Origin: Candidatus Ornithospirochaeta stercoripullorum
GTDB taxonomy: Bacteria > Spirochaetota > Spirochaetia > Sphaerochaetales > Sphaerochaetaceae
NCBI GenBank assembly: GCA_017694595.1
Contig: JADIMT010000094.1
Coordinates: forward strand, 1-44,086
Length of the DNA: 44,086 nucleotides
Direction of reading: 5' to 3'
Under the pieces are notes generated by a model, which saw only the letters and a program-made list of their open reading frames with translations, ran no database searches and was not told where the DNA came from. The translations under genes and the position numbers were made by a program. Shown piece by piece: positions 42,445-44,086 of the stretch. Positions within the stretch are counted from its first letter, which is position 1. Each line of letters opens with the position of its first letter.

Positions 42445-44086
42445 TTACATTTCTTGAATAAAGCCTATTTCATTCAACCCTTGTTCTGTTCCATCTGTAT
42501 TGCCTGACACATCAACAGGAGAAGCTTCAATCACGACTGCAACTGCGTAACCTATATCCATTACCGTGGACAGCTGCCCTTCATTATGATTATTTTTTAT
42601 ATTTGTTGTTCCTTGAATATTTTGTATAATTCCGACAATACCGCCAATTGCAGAACTTTTAAGTTCTGTTGCCATCGCATTACTTTCTCCTCTTACAATT
42701 CCATAGTTTTCACATCCGCTAATTTCTATTGCGGAATCTGCATAATAATTCAGAAGAGTACCAGCTATGCCGCCACCAAATGCTGCATATGCATATTGAC
42801 CGTATTGGGAATGATTAAACTCACCACCATTATAAATGCTAAGGACATCACCATCATTTATACACTCGCTTATAATTATTGAAGCGTTTTCGTTATAAAG
42901 GTTCAGAACATAGCCGACGATACCTCCTGCATCAGAATTGTTATGACCATTTTCTTTTGCTGTTACATTGCCTGTGTTCGTACATTTAGAAATACTGTTT
43001 TCTCCTGACCCCATCTCCTGGTATCCTGCTATACCTCCCGCCATACAGCCTATTCCATCCTGGTCACCATTTACCTCTGGTGTATTCTCTGCATATACAT
43101 CACCTTCGTTTCGGCAGTTATTTATTGAGGATGTGCCATATACCAATGCAACTATTCCACCACATTGGCTTTGCTCAAATCCATAACCCTCTATTTTTTC
43201 ATTGTTGATGCTGGACCTTATTTCCGTGTTGTTGATATAGCCTGCAATACCGCCGGAATATGCCCACTTTCCTTTTGCTCTGATGTGTACATCAGCCTCG
43301 TAGTTTGTTATAACGGAATTATCAACGTAGCCAGCAACGGAACCAGCACGAACATCTTTATCAGTAGCACTGATATCAATCTCGCCGTTTATATGTAAAT
43401 TACTGATTATCGCATCTTCAATGAAGCCAAAAAGTCCTGCACCATAAACAGAACTCTGAGTAACTTGAGTTGGGTTTGTTATCTTCAGATTTCGTATCTC
43501 GGTTTTTTCATCTGTTTTTCCTCTGAATGTTCCTTTGAAAGCGTTTCCTGCAATTCCGATAGGTGTCCATTCGTGATTTCCTAGATCAATATCATTTTCA
43601 AGAATTATCGTTTTGCCTGAGAAATCATTTCCACCATTAACAAGTTCCGCAAGTCCTCTTAGCTCTGCCGCGGTTGAAATAGAATATTCATTTGCATCTG
43701 GATTATCATCATAGAATGCCGTATCACTTGATGACCCATCCCATGTTGATATCCAGGAAGCATAGAGTGTGATGTCTGAAGTTATCTTCGTGTCTGATGT
43801 GAACGCTTCGCCTTCTGCTGTAAGCCAGCCATTGAATGCATATCCTACACCATCAGCAAGTTTTGGAGCTATACTGCTATCCAAAGTCTGTCCTGATTTC
43901 ACTTCAATGCTTTCCGGCATTTCCGTAAGCTTATCTTCGCTTACTCCTGTAGGTAAGTTGGGTTCAAATGTAACTGTAAAGCTCTTTTCTGATGGATTCC
44001 AGATTTCAGGAGGCGGAATAATATAAGTATTTTTGCATGAAGAAAGAAACAACAACGTACCGATTAGAAGGAGTAAACCTATATAA
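42445..44086 (-). CDS. GLUG-repeat surface lipoprotein (5' end outside window)
   Basis: At least 547 residues are encoded; the frame is open through the window edge, where it reads YIGLLLLIGTLLFLSSC, the rest of a signal peptide with a lipobox Cys. The true start therefore lies beyond 44086; a TTG at 44055 is not a credible start. After NTYIIPPP comes a Listeria/Bacteroides (Flg_new) repeat, FTVTFEPNLPTG to DITLYASW, then AAELRGLAELVNGGNDFSGK and a series of GLUG-like units (GGIAGYINN, GGIVALVYG, GGIAGYQEM, GGIVGYVLN, GGIAGTLLN, GGIVGIIQN). Likely an adhesin or matrix-binding lipoprotein. No partner genes adjacent. Confidence 0.85.
   Translation of the reverse strand, partial: YIGLLLLIGTLLFLSSCKNTYIIPPPEIWNPSEKSFTVTFEPNLPTGVSEDKLTEMPESIEVKSGQTLDSSIAPKLADGVGYAFNGWLTAEGEAFTSDTKITSDITLYASWISTWDGSSSDTAFYDDNPDANEYSISTAAELRGLAELVNGGNDFSGKTIILENDIDLGNHEWTPIGIAGNAFKGTFRGKTDEKTEIRNLKITNPTQVTQSSVYGAGLFGFIEDAIISNLHINGEIDISATDKDVRAGSVAGYVDNSVITNYEADVHIRAKGKWAYSGGIAGYINNTEIRSSINNEKIEGYGFEQSQCGGIVALVYGTSSINNCRNEGDVYAENTPEVNGDQDGIGCMAGGIAGYQEMGSGENSISKCTNTGNVTAKENGHNNSDAGGIVGYVLNLYNENASIIISECINDGDVLSIYNGGEFNHSQYGQYAYAAFGGGIAGTLLNYYADSAIEISGCENYGIVRGESNAMATELKSSAIGGIVGIIQNIQGTTNIKNNHNEGQLSTVMDIGYAVAVVIEASPVDVSGNTDGTEQGLNEIGFIQEM

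Noticed and set aside
42313-42507. Plus-strand 64-codon frame across the terminator region
   Set aside because: It runs antisense through the HNH start, the terminator and the lipoprotein stop and has no ribosome binding site or homology character.

Overview
The window is a bacterial chromosome segment of moderate GC, probably from a host-associated spirochaete of the Sphaerochaeta/Treponema type. The hints are periplasmic and lipoprotein signal peptides ending in LFAA or xxSC/xVGC, a GLUG-repeat surface lipoprotein, a beta-helix lipoprotein, and archaeal-type AAA ATPases (DUF234 and DUF4143). The lineage call is an inference and is not certain.

Layout. 1-111 is the 3' end of an IS3-family element, and a related end lies at 42040-42185, where it cuts an HNH-nuclease gene. 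320-1702 is a DUF234 ATPase. 1805-11013 is one leftward operon: sugar-binding protein, hairpin, RbsA-type ATPase, RbsC-type permease, Gfo/Idh/MocA dehydrogenase, two TIM-barrel isomerase/epimerase-like proteins, a second dehydrogenase, and two tandem LacI regulators. 11333-11671 is an orphan HPt phosphotransfer protein. 11668-17867 is leftward argC-argJ-argB-argD followed by two oligopeptide-ABC ATPases, with two ARG-box-like sites at the promoter. 17953-20168 is metY-metA (O-acetylhomoserine route), and 20196-21068 is an E2/CAT-fold protein. 21256-26565 carries rightward GH31 alpha-xylosidase, RidA, a MATE exporter and an HSL-type esterase.

26562-35280 is an accessory island: a vsr pseudogene broken by one nonsense codon, a small lipoprotein, a PLD-helicase-DUF3427 protein with an AIPR protein directly downstream (candidate anti-phage pair), an LPD28-like protein, a beta-helix lipoprotein and a DUF4143 ATPase broken by one amber codon, preceded by 33-bp repeats. 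35281-37115 has a MutT-like Nudix enzyme and a frameshifted MATE gene. 37112-41887 is a leftward pentose operon: isomerase, FGGY kinase, araD-type epimerase and LacI regulator, with the palindrome GTGTACGTACAC at its promoter. The window ends in a partial GLUG lipoprotein gene.

The metabolic genes fit a saccharolytic lifestyle: uptake and oxidative processing of a sugar or glycoside, alpha-xyloside hydrolysis and pentose catabolism, plus arginine and methionine synthesis. Several genes have no Shine-Dalgarno and a -10 hexamer exactly 6 nt before ATG, which suggests leaderless transcripts. No tRNA, rRNA or CRISPR array was seen.
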